DNA of 64,000 bases from contig NZ_JAPFQI010000003.1 in assembly GCF_026183895.1 (NCBI RefSeq), positions 164,372 through 228,371 of the forward strand, written 5' to 3'. The notes beneath the pieces were generated by a model. It searched no databases. It was not told the origin of the DNA and saw nothing but the letters and a program-made list of their open reading frames with translations. Shown piece by piece: positions 44,955-53,183 of this stretch (the first letter of the stretch is position 1; each line of letters opens with the position of its first letter). Both the position numbers and the translations under genes were made by a program. The stretch is from Sabulicella glaciei (GTDB lineage Bacteria; Pseudomonadota; Alphaproteobacteria; Acetobacterales; Acetobacteraceae).

Positions 44955-46193
44955 ATGCACGACGCCGCCCTGGACCTCCGCCGGAAGCTTGAGATCCTGG
45001 CCGATGCGGCGAAATACGATGCCTCCTGCGCCTCCTCCTCCGCGCCCAAGCGCGACAGCCTGAAAGACGGCATTGGCTCCTCCGAGGGGATGGGGATCTG
45101 CCACGCCTACACGCCCGACGGGCGCTGCGTGTCGCTGCTCAAGATCCTGCTCACCAATGCCTGCATCTTCGACTGCGCCTACTGTATCAACCGCGCCTCC
45201 TCCAACGTGCCGCGCGCCCGTTTCACGGCGAAGGAGGTCGTTGACCTCACCCTCGGCTTCTACCGGCGCAACATGATCGAGGGGCTGTTCCTGTCCTCGG
45301 GCATCATCCGCTCCCCGGACTACACGATGGAGCAGCTGGTGCGCGTGGCCCGCACGTTGCGGGAGGAGCACGGGTTCCGCGGCTACATCCATCTCAAGAC
45401 CATTCCCGACGCCGCGCCGGAATTGCTGGCCGAGGCGGGGCGCCACGCGGATCGCCTGTCCATCAACATCGAGCTGCCGCAGGAAGCCTCGCTCAAGGCG
45501 CTGGCGCCGGAGAAGGACTTCGCCGGCATCCGCCGCTCCATGGCGCGCATGCGCGTCCGCATCGAGGAGGCGAAAGAGGAGGCACGCGCGCCGCGTTTCG
45601 CCCCGGCCGGCCAGTCCACGCAGATGATGGTGGGGGCGGACGGGGCGGATGACCGCGCCATCCTGGGCACGGCCTCGACGCTCTATGGCAGCTACGGGCT
45701 GCGGCGCGTCTACTACAGCGCCTATTCGCCCATCCCCGACGCGTCGCGCGCCCTGCCCCCGGCCCCACCGCCCCTGCTGCGCGAGCATCGCCTGTACCAG
45801 TCCGACTGGCTGCTGCGCTTCTACGGCTTTGCGCTGGACGAGATCGTGCCCGCCGGCCCCGACGCGATGCTGGCGCTGGACGCTGACCCCAAGTTGGCCT
45901 GGGCGCTGCGGAACCGGCATTTCTTTCCGGTGGACGTGAACAAGGCCCCGCGCGAGGCGCTGCTGCGCGTGCCGGGGCTGGGCGTGAAGAGCGTAGACCG
46001 CCTTCTCGCCTCCCGCCGCCACGGCGCGATCCGCTGGGACGACTTGGCGCGGCTGCGTCTGCCGATGCGGAAGCTGCGCCCCTTCCTGCTCACCGCCGAT
46101 TCCACACCGGGCGCGCTGCTGGACAAGGCCGCGCTGCGCAGCCTGCTGGTTCCGAAGACGCAGTCCGCTCCGCGGCAAATGGCTCTGCTGTGA
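44955..46193 (+). CDS. Putative DNA modification/repair radical SAM protein
   Basis: A 412-residue radical SAM protein. Cys70, Cys74 and Cys77 in NACIFDCAYCINRASS form the CX3CX2C cluster. Additional conserved-looking cysteines lie upstream (25, 49, 58). The C-terminus contains a helix-hairpin-helix DNA-binding element (NKAPREALLRVPGLGVKSVD). This arrangement matches the family named putative DNA modification/repair radical SAM protein (TIGR03916), distantly like spore photoproduct lyase. The start MHDAALDLRRKLEIL fits the family; the frame is open further upstream. It overlaps the UdgX gene by GTGA, so products are made together. Confidence 0.9.
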   Translation: MHDAALDLRRKLEILADAAKYDASCASSSAPKRDSLKDGIGSSEGMGICHAYTPDGRCVSLLKILLTNACIFDCAYCINRASSNVPRARFTAKEVVDLTLGFYRRNMIEGLFLSSGIIRSPDYTMEQLVRVARTLREEHGFRGYIHLKTIPDAAPELLAEAGRHADRLSINIELPQEASLKALAPEKDFAGIRRSMARMRVRIEEAKEEARAPRFAPAGQSTQMMVGADGADDRAILGTASTLYGSYGLRRVYYSAYSPIPDASRALPPAPPPLLREHRLYQSDWLLRFYGFALDEIVPAGPDAMLALDADPKLAWALRNRHFFPVDVNKAPREALLRVPGLGVKSVDRLLASRRHGAIRWDDLARLRLPMRKLRPFLLTADSTPGALLDKAALRSLLVPKTQSAPRQMALL

Positions 46194-47632
46194 TCGCCGC
46201 CAGCCCCGCCCACCCCACATGGCTGGAAGCGTGGCGCGACGCCGCACGGCCGCTGCTCGCCGCTGGGGTGCCGCCCGATGCGGTGAGCTGGGACGGATCG
46301 CTCTTTGCCGGCACGGAGGCGATGCCGCCGGCCGCAGCGATGCTACCGCCGCGCGTCCCGCCCAAGTTCCTGGAGCTGGCCGAGATCGTGCTGCGCCATC
46401 GCGACGCGGAGCGCCACGACCTGCTCTACCGCGCCCTGTGGCGCATTGCGGAAGGCGAGCGCGAGTTGCTGGAGCGCGCGACCGACCCGCTCGTGATGCG
46501 CCTGTCCCTGATGGCCAAGGCGGTGCGGCGCGACGCGCACAAGATGCACGCCTTTCTGCGCTTCCGCCCGCACCCGGAGGAGGAGCGGCACCTTGCCTGG
46601 TTCGAGCCGGAGCACCGCATCTTGGAGGCGGAGGCCCCGTTCTTCGTGCGCCGCTTCGCGGGGATGCGCTGGTCCATCCTGACCCCCGACGGCTCCGTCC
46701 ACTGGGACCGCGAGGAACTGCGCTTCGGCCCGCCAGGGCGGCGCGAGGACGTGCCGCCCGAGGGCGAGGGCGAGATCCTTTGGCGCACCTATTACGGCAG
46801 CACCTTCAACCCGGCCCGGCTCAAGCCCGCCGCCATGCGGGCCGAGATGCCGCTGCGCTACTGGCGCAACATGCCCGAGACGCGCGAGATCCCGCGCCTC
46901 ATGGCGGAGGCCCCCGCCCGCGTCGCCGCCATGGTCGAGCGCGGCGGGTCCGAGCCGGCGGCTCGGCGGCAGCGCCTCATCCACTGGGCGCCTTCAAGCG
47001 TTTCGGAGGCGATGGAACTCTTCGATGCCGCCGCGGGCGACCGCGAGGCCGCGCTGGCCGCGCTGAAGGCCGAGCTGCAGGCCGACCGGGGATCGCCGCT
47101 TGCCGTCCACGCCACCCAGGCCGTGTTCGGCGAGGGTCCGCTCGACCCGCCTCTCCTTTTCGTCGGCGAGCAGCCGGGTGACGAGGAGGACCTGAAGGGC
47201 CGCCCCTTCGTGGGGCCGGCCGGACGCCTCTTCGACGGCGCGCTGGAGAAGGCGGGCATCACGCGCGGCGAATGCTACCTCACCAATGCGGTGAAGCATT
47301 TCAAGTTCACCCCCACCGGGAAGCGGCGCATCCACCAAAGCCCCGATGCAGGCGACATCGCGCATTACCGCCCCTTCCTGCGCCGCGAGATCGAAATCGT
47401 CGCGCCGCGCCTCGTCGTCACGCTGGGCGCCACCGCGCTGCGCGCCATGATGGGGCGCGCCATCCCGGTCACCAAGGCGCGGGGCGAGATGATGCGGACT
47501 CCCGAGGGGTTGCCGGTGTTTCCGACCGTCCACCCCTCCTACCTGCTGCGCCTGCCCGACCCGGACAGCCGCGAGCGCGAGTACGGCCGCTTCGTCGAGG
47601 ATTTGAAGCGTGCGCACCGCGAGGTGATGTAG
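46190..47632 (+). CDS. udgX: UdgX-type uracil-DNA glycosylase fused to a radical-SAM-linked repair domain
   Basis: A 480-residue fusion. Residues 1-275 correspond to the TIGR03915 domain that accompanies the radical SAM protein. Residues 290-480 form a UDG-superfamily domain with GEQPGDEED (326-334), NAVKHFKF (366-373) and KRRIHQSP (378-385). The KRRIH loop with His382 is the hallmark of UdgX, whose histidine attacks the sugar and leaves the enzyme covalently bound at the former uracil site. VHPSYLLR closes the active site. It starts at GTG 46190, coupled to the previous gene. Confidence 0.92.
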   Translation: MIAASPAHPTWLEAWRDAARPLLAAGVPPDAVSWDGSLFAGTEAMPPAAAMLPPRVPPKFLELAEIVLRHRDAERHDLLYRALWRIAEGERELLERATDPLVMRLSLMAKAVRRDAHKMHAFLRFRPHPEEERHLAWFEPEHRILEAEAPFFVRRFAGMRWSILTPDGSVHWDREELRFGPPGRREDVPPEGEGEILWRTYYGSTFNPARLKPAAMRAEMPLRYWRNMPETREIPRLMAEAPARVAAMVERGGSEPAARRQRLIHWAPSSVSEAMELFDAAAGDREAALAALKAELQADRGSPLAVHATQAVFGEGPLDPPLLFVGEQPGDEEDLKGRPFVGPAGRLFDGALEKAGITRGECYLTNAVKHFKFTPTGKRRIHQSPDAGDIAHYRPFLRREIEIVAPRLVVTLGATALRAMMGRAIPVTKARGEMMRTPEGLPVFPTVHPSYLLRLPDPDSREREYGRFVEDLKRAHREVM

Positions 47633-47700
47633 GCCTTGCCAGGCGGGAGCCGGCCTTAAGTGGATTTCCTGGGCTGACATCCGAGCCCCCGTGCCGCTTC

Positions 47701-48735
47701 TTGCACGCCCCGCCTCGCAAGGTTGCACGAGGCGCGCTGGATGGAACGAGATGCCCCCTGCCCGCCCGTGAACAGGAACGCCTCGCGGCGCTCCGCTCCT
47801 ACGACATCCTCGACACCGGCGCCGACGCGGCGCTGGACAACCTCGTCAAGTTCGCCGCCAAGCTCACCGGCACGTCCCTTTCCGCCGTGTCGCTGGTGGC
47901 GGAGGAGCGGCAGTGGTTCAAGGCGCAGGCGGGGCTCCCGGTCCGCGAAACGCCGCGCGACCAGTCCTTTTGCGCCCATGCCATCCTGGAGCCGGGGCAA
48001 CCCCTCATCGTCGAGGATGCCACGCGCGACGCACGCTTCGCCGACAACCCGCTGGTGACCGGGGAGATGGGCGTCCGCTTCTACGCGGGCGTGCCGCTGG
48101 TGAACCCCGAAGGCCACGCCCTAGGGGCGCTGTGCGTCATCGACCGCGAAGCGCGCAGCCTGAGCGCGGACCAGAAGGAGGCACTGATCCGCCTGGCCGA
48201 GACGGTGGGCACCACGCTCGAGCTGCATCGCGCCATGCGACGCATCCGCTCCTATGCCCTGACCGACAGCCTGACCGGCCTCGCCAACCGCTCCGCCTTC
48301 CTGATGGAGCTGGAGCGCGCCATCGCCCAACATCGGGCGGGCGGCGCGGGCTTTGCGTTGATCGGCCTCGACCTCGACGGCTTCAAGCGGGTGAATGACG
48401 TGCACGGCCACCTCGCGGGGGATGAGGTGCTGCGCGCGGTGGCGGAGGTGATGCAGGAAGCGGTGGGCGGAATCGGTTCGCCCGCTCGGATCGGCGGCGA
48501 CGAGTTCGCGGCCCTGCTCCCTTCCATGGAGGCGGCGGAAGCGGTCGGGGAACGGCTGCGCGCCCGCATCGCGACGCGCATGGAGGAGCGTGGCTGGGGC
48601 GTGACGGCCTCGATCGGGGTCGTGTCCATCGCTGCCGCGCCCTTCAGCGTGACCGCGGCGTTGGAGGCCGTGGACGAGCTGGGTTACCGTGCCAAGGCAG
48701 CCGGCAAGAACCGTGTGATGCACCGCGAGCACTGA
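47701..48735 (+). CDS. GAF-GGDEF diguanylate cyclase
   Basis: A GAF domain (about residues 35-175: ERLAALRSYDILDTGADAAL onward, with DQSFCAHAILEPGQPLIVED) is fused to a GGDEF domain (ALTDSLTGLANRSAFLMEL, ARIGGDEFAALL). The intact GGDEF supports c-di-GMP synthesis. The inhibitory RxxD site normally five residues before it is missing. The start is uncertain: the frame has no ATG or GTG near the expected N-terminus, and TTG at 47701 (344 residues) is the best candidate. ATGs at 47741 and 47751 are in other frames. Confidence 0.82.
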   Translation: MHAPPRKVARGALDGTRCPLPAREQERLAALRSYDILDTGADAALDNLVKFAAKLTGTSLSAVSLVAEERQWFKAQAGLPVRETPRDQSFCAHAILEPGQPLIVEDATRDARFADNPLVTGEMGVRFYAGVPLVNPEGHALGALCVIDREARSLSADQKEALIRLAETVGTTLELHRAMRRIRSYALTDSLTGLANRSAFLMELERAIAQHRAGGAGFALIGLDLDGFKRVNDVHGHLAGDEVLRAVAEVMQEAVGGIGSPARIGGDEFAALLPSMEAAEAVGERLRARIATRMEERGWGVTASIGVVSIAAAPFSVTAALEAVDELGYRAKAAGKNRVMHREH

Positions 48736-48991
48736 GCGGCAGGGGCAACAGGGGGCCGGAGCCACGCAGGCTTCCGGCGCGGAGTGCCGAGCCGTGCGTC
48801 GCCGGAACACGCGCCTCCGGGGTCGGAATCGCGGCTGACCCGAAGCGATAAGGGACGGTCAGCCGTGTGAGGCAATGCCGGGCGAACTGGTTTGGCTAGC
48901 CCTGACCCCACGCCCAACTGCAAACCCATCGCATTTCATGACTTGCAGCATCCCTCATTAGGAATGCTAATATGGGCACGTTGAGAAATGA
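48736..48991. other. Intergenic region with possible terminator and promoter
   Basis: No gene seen. A GC-rich imperfect hairpin (48755-48778, GCCGGA/TCCGGC arms) may end the GGDEF transcript. From about 48930 the sequence is unusually AT-rich for this genome, with TTGCAG (48943-48948) and GCTAAT (48966-48971) spaced as a possible promoter for the following gene. Confidence 0.35.
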
Positions 48992-49639
48992 ATGGGATGT
49001 TTCATGTCCTGGAGATCGGCCCAGCTTCGGGCACTGGGGTCACTTTTGATCGCATCGTGCGCCCTGGCGAACGCGGCTCAAGCTGCGCCATGGACGCACC
49101 TGCCCGAGGGATTCCTTCCCAGCGCCCCGGCCCAGACGGGTCCGAGTTCTCCCTCCTCCGGGCGCAGCACGGAGCAGAGGGATACTCCGGCCCAATCGAC
49201 GGGACCCCTCGCCGGATTGGGTGGGGGCTTCAAGGGCGGAGTCGAGATCCGCTCAACCCCGGGCGGGGCCTATTTCGACGCGCAGGGGAACATCCAGGTC
49301 CGATCCTGGCACGCCGATGAGGCCGTCCGGCTCCTTGGGTTCAGCTTCATGAGGGTCCCCGAAGGGGATGGCGCATCGGAGGACGCGCGATCATCGACGC
49401 AGGGAGGGCCGGAAGCCTCGCGCTTCGGCGGCAGCGGCGTCCCTGACGAAACAGCTCCGCAGGCATGGGCAGGCAACCATGGTTTCGGGACTGCCATTGT
49501 CTCGCCCGAGTGCACCGCGATGGCTTGCACCTCCCCCGGCCGTGCCGCAGTGCCCGTGCCGGCCCCGGCAAGCTTTGCCTTCCTGGCCTTGGGGATGCTT
49601 GGCCTCGGCCTCGTGAGGCGTGGACAGCGCGCCACCTGA
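48992..49639 (+). CDS. PEP-CTERM-type sorting domain protein
   Basis: A ~215-residue exported protein. An N-terminal signal peptide (RALGSLLIASCALANAAQA) precedes a Ser/Gly/Pro-rich body with no recognised domain. The C-terminus VPVPAPASFAFLALGMLGLG followed by LVRRGQR has the PEP-CTERM layout: Pro-containing motif, hydrophobic helix, basic tail. Such proteins are cleaved by an exosortase and displayed outside the cell. No exosortase is in the window. ATG 49004 is an alternative start. Base composition is less GC-biased than its neighbours. Confidence 0.7.
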   Translation: MGCFMSWRSAQLRALGSLLIASCALANAAQAAPWTHLPEGFLPSAPAQTGPSSPSSGRSTEQRDTPAQSTGPLAGLGGGFKGGVEIRSTPGGAYFDAQGNIQVRSWHADEAVRLLGFSFMRVPEGDGASEDARSSTQGGPEASRFGGSGVPDETAPQAWAGNHGFGTAIVSPECTAMACTSPGRAAVPVPAPASFAFLALGMLGLGLVRRGQRAT

Positions 49640-49740
49640 CAGCAGCAAACCTCGCCCGTTCATCGCGCCACTCCGGATTTTTCCGGAACTGCAAGTCACA
49701 CTGAGGGCTGCTATCCCGCCATCACAACGGGAGGTTGTGG

Positions 49741-50004
49741 ATGCGCGCCCTGCGACAGTTGAAGAGTGGCTACGAGCATATCGGCTGGGCGACCCTGACC
49801 GATGATGGACGCGGCACGTTTCGGGTCCAGACCGGCCCCGAGCCACAGGATTTCGTCCTGTTCGTCACGACCTGGGTCCCGAGCGGGACCGGATCCGATT
49901 TGTCCTCGGGCAGCGAGCGCGCCGTGCTCGTCTCGTCCTGGCAAGATCCCGCACTGCTTCCCGGCTGGCATCCGGTCGAAGCCCACGTGTCTCCCGCCCG
50001 CTGA
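49741..50004 (+). CDS. Small hypothetical protein
   Basis: An 87-residue open frame with a good ribosome-binding site (GGGAGG at 49729-49734, six bases before the ATG). The predicted protein (MRALRQLKSGYEHIG..., FVLFVTTWVPSGTGS) is soluble, with no signal peptide or recognised domain. Both strands are open here, so coding status rests on the Shine-Dalgarno. Function unknown. Confidence 0.45.
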   Translation: MRALRQLKSGYEHIGWATLTDDGRGTFRVQTGPEPQDFVLFVTTWVPSGTGSDLSSGSERAVLVSSWQDPALLPGWHPVEAHVSPAR

Positions 50005-50110
50005 GTAGCGGCGGGCAAGCCGCCCTGCTCATTTTCCCGGCCTCGCAATGTGGGGCCATGTCCTGAATGCAATGGCGAAGCCTGTCGCCACGCGACGAGC
50101 GGGACGGCGA

Positions 50111-50830
50111 CTAGGCACCGGGAACGCGCCGCATCTTCCGACGCGGCCGCTCTGTCGCGGCTGCGACGCTCCGCTCGGGCCGCTCCACGGCGATCACCGT
50201 CTCGGCCAGTTCGATCCAAGCCTCGAGGACGGCTTCGTTCACGTCGTCGCTGCGGTTGAAGCTCGCGTGGATGGCCATGCCGCGCAGCAGGCAGAGCGTC
50301 ATGTACTGGAACTGCTCTTCCTTCCGCACGTCGGGGAACCGCAGCAGCTGACGCCATCGGAGATTTCGCTGGCTGGCCGGTGAGTCGAGCGCATGTCGCA
50401 GCCGGTCGCCAAGCTCCCGGTCCACGCGCGCGGCCAGCATCAGTTCCAGCGCCGCGACGTAGCTCGGCTTGCTGAAGATCTCCCGCCAGACGAAGCGGAG
50501 GTAATCCTCGAAGGGCACCTCGCCCAGGTTCCGGCCGCCGAAGGCCGCGTGGCGGGCCTCGTCCCAGCTTTGCAGCAGGTGCTCGAAGGCGCCCACCAGC
50601 ATGTCGGTCTTGGTGGCGAAGTGGTGGGTCTGCGCCCCGCGGGACACGCCCGCGCGCGCCGCGATCATCGGAGTCGTGAGGGATTGGAAGCCGACCTCGC
50701 ACAGCACATCCAGGGCCGCCTCGCACAAGCGCCGCCGCATCGTGGCGGAACGGCGCGCCTGCTTGCCCGCACCAGCCTCTGGAGCCGCGTCGGCCTCATT
50801 GCTCCCCAGGGTCCTGTCCATCCCTTGCAT
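50111..50830 (-). CDS. TetR/AcrR family transcriptional regulator
   Basis: A 239-residue regulator. The DNA-binding helix-turn-helix spans about 30-75, with LCEAALDVLCEVGFQSLTTP and AARAGVSRGAQTHHFATKTD. A C-terminal ligand-binding helical domain follows. It diverges from the Bug gene at 50971. The shared 140-base region contains an 18-bp palindrome suited to a TetR operator, so it probably represses both itself and the 51-61 kb array, responding to an unknown ligand. Confidence 0.92.
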   Translation of the reverse strand: MQGMDRTLGSNEADAAPEAGAGKQARRSATMRRRLCEAALDVLCEVGFQSLTTPMIAARAGVSRGAQTHHFATKTDMLVGAFEHLLQSWDEARHAAFGGRNLGEVPFEDYLRFVWREIFSKPSYVAALELMLAARVDRELGDRLRHALDSPASQRNLRWRQLLRFPDVRKEEQFQYMTLCLLRGMAIHASFNRSDDVNEAVLEAWIELAETVIAVERPERSVAAATERPRRKMRRVPGA

Positions 50831-50894
50831 GTCCCTAAGCCACGCACCGAGCGCGTCAAACCCGTGCGCGCGAAAGAACCCTTGTTGACCCCAT

Positions 50895-50924
50895 TTTACA
50901 AACAGTCCAGTCTGTTTTTAATAT
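50895..50924 (+). promoter_or_regulatory. Predicted promoter with palindromic TetR operator
   Basis: TTTACA (50895-50900) and TAATAT (50919-50924), 18 bases apart, form a credible sigma-70-type promoter for the downstream array. The imperfect palindrome AAACAG-TCCAGT-CTGTTT (50900-50917) fills the spacer. On the minus strand TAAAAT (50893-50898) could be the tetR -10. Binding here would block both promoters. Confidence 0.6.
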
Positions 50925-50970
50925 TCGATGACCTGATGGATCCGGGCAGTGAACACGAGGAATGCTCATC

Positions 50971-51960
50971 ATGGACAGGCGTGAATTCGGCCGGACCCTT
51001 TCCGGCACCGTCGTTGCCGCCTCCCTTGGCGCAAGCCGTGCGGCGCTTGCCCAGGGCAGCACCGGTTTCCCGTCCCAGCCCATCCGCTTGATCGTCCCCC
51101 TGGCCGCCGGGACACTAACCGACACCATCGCCCGCCTGCTGGCCGAGCCGATGGCGCGCGACCTCGGGCAGCCAGTCGTGGTCGAGAACCGGGGTGGCGC
51201 GAATGGCAATGTCGCGGCTTCCCACCTGAAGCAGCAGCGCCCGGACGGGCACGCGGTGCTGCTGTCCGGCGTTTCCATGTTCGCCTTCAATCCCTTCCTC
51301 TACCCGAGCCTCGCCTACGACCCGGCGCGGGACTTCACCTACGTCGCGCCTGTCGTCGACACGCCCTTCATGCTGGTGGCCAGCAGGCAGAGCGGCATCA
51401 CCACCGTGGCCCAGTTCCTCGAACGGGCCCGGGCCCGGCCGGGCGAGCTGACCTTCGCCAGCGCCGGCAACGGCAACTCGACTCACCTCGCCGTGGAGAT
51501 GGTGGCGGCGGCCGCGGATCTCCGGCTGACCCACGTTCCCTACAGCGCGGTCTCGCCCCTCAACAGCCTGCTGTCCGGCGAGACGGACACCATGCTCAGC
51601 GTCATCGGCAGCCTGATCCCACATGTCCGCGCGGGCTCCGTCGTTCCCCTGGCCGTGCTGCTCGATGCGCGCGCGCCGGATCTGCCCAACGTGCCCACGC
51701 TCCGCGAGGCCGGCGTGGAGGCGCCGAAGATGCCGGGCTGGTACGCGCTCGTCGGACCGGCCGGCCTGCCGGAGGGTCCGGTGCAGCGGCTGAACGCCGC
51801 GCTGCAGAAGGCGCTCCAGGACGCCGCGATCCGCCAGCGCCTTCGGGAACTCTACCTTGAGCCGATCGCAGGCAGTCCTGCTACGATCCGCGAAAGCTTT
51901 GAACGCGACAGCGAGGTCTGGGGCGGCTTCATCCGCAGCCGCGGCCTGCGTCTCGGCTGA
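50971..51960 (+). CDS. Bug family (tripartite tricarboxylate transporter) substrate-binding protein
   Basis: A 329-residue Bug protein, first gene of the TetR-controlled array. The signal sequence MDRREFGRTLSGTVVAASLG has a twin arginine (DRREFGR), so Tat export is possible. The ligand loop reads VPLAAGTLTDTIARLLAEP in place of the usual PGGxxD, which may alter ligand choice. FASAGNGNSTHLAVEMVAA and LTHVPYSAVSPLNSLLSG follow the family. ATG 50971 is preferred over 50962, because GAGG (50957-50960) would be too close to the latter. Confidence 0.92.
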   Translation: MDRREFGRTLSGTVVAASLGASRAALAQGSTGFPSQPIRLIVPLAAGTLTDTIARLLAEPMARDLGQPVVVENRGGANGNVAASHLKQQRPDGHAVLLSGVSMFAFNPFLYPSLAYDPARDFTYVAPVVDTPFMLVASRQSGITTVAQFLERARARPGELTFASAGNGNSTHLAVEMVAAAADLRLTHVPYSAVSPLNSLLSGETDTMLSVIGSLIPHVRAGSVVPLAVLLDARAPDLPNVPTLREAGVEAPKMPGWYALVGPAGLPEGPVQRLNAALQKALQDAAIRQRLRELYLEPIAGSPATIRESFERDSEVWGGFIRSRGLRLG

Positions 51961-51990
51961 CTGCATCGAACCCCACGGGAGCACGCCGCC

Positions 51991-53181
51991 ATGGCCATTC
52001 TCAGCACCGCCGTCCGCGACCACCGCTACGCCCTCATGCATGCCCTGATGGACCGGGAGGGGCTCGATGCCCTCGCCTTCACCCAGGGCGACTTCTTCCA
52101 GTTCGCCACCAACTTCGCGACCGACGTGCAGACCTGGGAGCGTCCCATCGTCTGCGTCGTGCCGCGCAACGGGGCGCCCTTCGCCATCTTGAACGAGCTT
52201 TCGACCAACCATTGGCGCTTCGGCATCGAGGCGGGGAAGCTGTGGGTCACGGATGTGGAGTTCTACGCGGAGCACCCGCGCCTGAGCCGCCGCGTGCCGC
52301 TCGCGCCGCAATGGCCCGAGATGATGGCCGACCGCCTGCGCCGTGCCGGCCTGGCCCGCGCCCGCATCGGCGCCGACGCGGCCGGCGGCATGCTGGGCCG
52401 CGCGGCCGCGCTGCTGCCGCACCTCAAGCTGGAGGGCCTTACGGCCGGCTGCCAGAGCCTGCGCTGGGTGAAGCACCCGGAGGAGATCCAGCTCCTGCGC
52501 GAGATCGCAGGGCTGACCGACTGGGTGCAGGACCGCTACCGGGAAGCGATCCGGCCCGGCCGGCTCGTGCAGGAGATGGACATGGCCATGGCCGCCGCGA
52601 TGGCGGAGGAATCGGCGCGCCGCTTCCCGGGCGAGCACCTGGAGATCATGCGCTGCTGGACCCTTTCCGGCCCGGCGAGCTGCGCGCCCCATGGCGATGG
52701 CCGCTCCTCGGGTCAGCGCATCGAGAAGGGGCACGGCCTCGTCAACATCGTCATCCCGCGCGTGAACGGGCTGGTGGTGGAGAATGAGCGCACCTGGTTC
52801 TGCGGCAAGCCGGACAACCGGCAGGCCTTCCTCTTTGAGACGGCGCGCGCCGCGAACGAGGCCGCCTGCGAGGCCGCCGTCACCGGCCGCCCGGTCTGCG
52901 ACATCGACGCCGCCGCCCAGGCGGTGATCGAGCAGGCGGGCTGCGCGGATCTGATCCTCCACCGCACCGGGCACGGCATGGGCACGCTCGGGCACGAATT
53001 CCCGGCGGACATGGCCTTCAACACCCGTCCGCTCCTGGAGAACGAGGTGTATTCGGCCGAACCGGGCCTGTACGAATGGGGCCTCGGCGGCTTCCGCCAC
53101 GACGACACCGTGGTGGTGGGCACCCGGCCGGAGGTGCTGACGCGCGCACCCAAGGACCTCGCCTCGCAGACGGTGGGCTGA
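51991..53181 (+). CDS. M24 family (Xaa-Pro aminopeptidase/creatinase-like) protein
   Basis: A 396-residue pita-bread fold protein: N-terminal creatinase-like domain (1-155) and catalytic domain (160-396). HRTGHGMGTLGHEFP and YSAEPGLYEWG match the His and first Glu ligand regions of M24 metallopeptidases. The usual two Asp ligands are not evident: the aligned strand reads VNIVIPRVNGLVVENERTW. The last Glu region reads GFRHDDTV. The protein may therefore be a non-canonical hydrolase, as creatinase is. It starts 30 bases after the Bug stop. Confidence 0.85.
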   Translation: MAILSTAVRDHRYALMHALMDREGLDALAFTQGDFFQFATNFATDVQTWERPIVCVVPRNGAPFAILNELSTNHWRFGIEAGKLWVTDVEFYAEHPRLSRRVPLAPQWPEMMADRLRRAGLARARIGADAAGGMLGRAAALLPHLKLEGLTAGCQSLRWVKHPEEIQLLREIAGLTDWVQDRYREAIRPGRLVQEMDMAMAAAMAEESARRFPGEHLEIMRCWTLSGPASCAPHGDGRSSGQRIEKGHGLVNIVIPRVNGLVVENERTWFCGKPDNRQAFLFETARAANEAACEAAVTGRPVCDIDAAAQAVIEQAGCADLILHRTGHGMGTLGHEFPADMAFNTRPLLENEVYSAEPGLYEWGLGGFRHDDTVVVGTRPEVLTRAPKDLASQTVG

Positions 53182-53183
53182 AG

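Noticed and set aside
49711..49986. Minus-strand 91-codon open frame opposite the small hypothetical gene
   Set aside because: No ribosome-binding site was seen for it, whereas the plus-strand frame has GGGAGG at the right distance.
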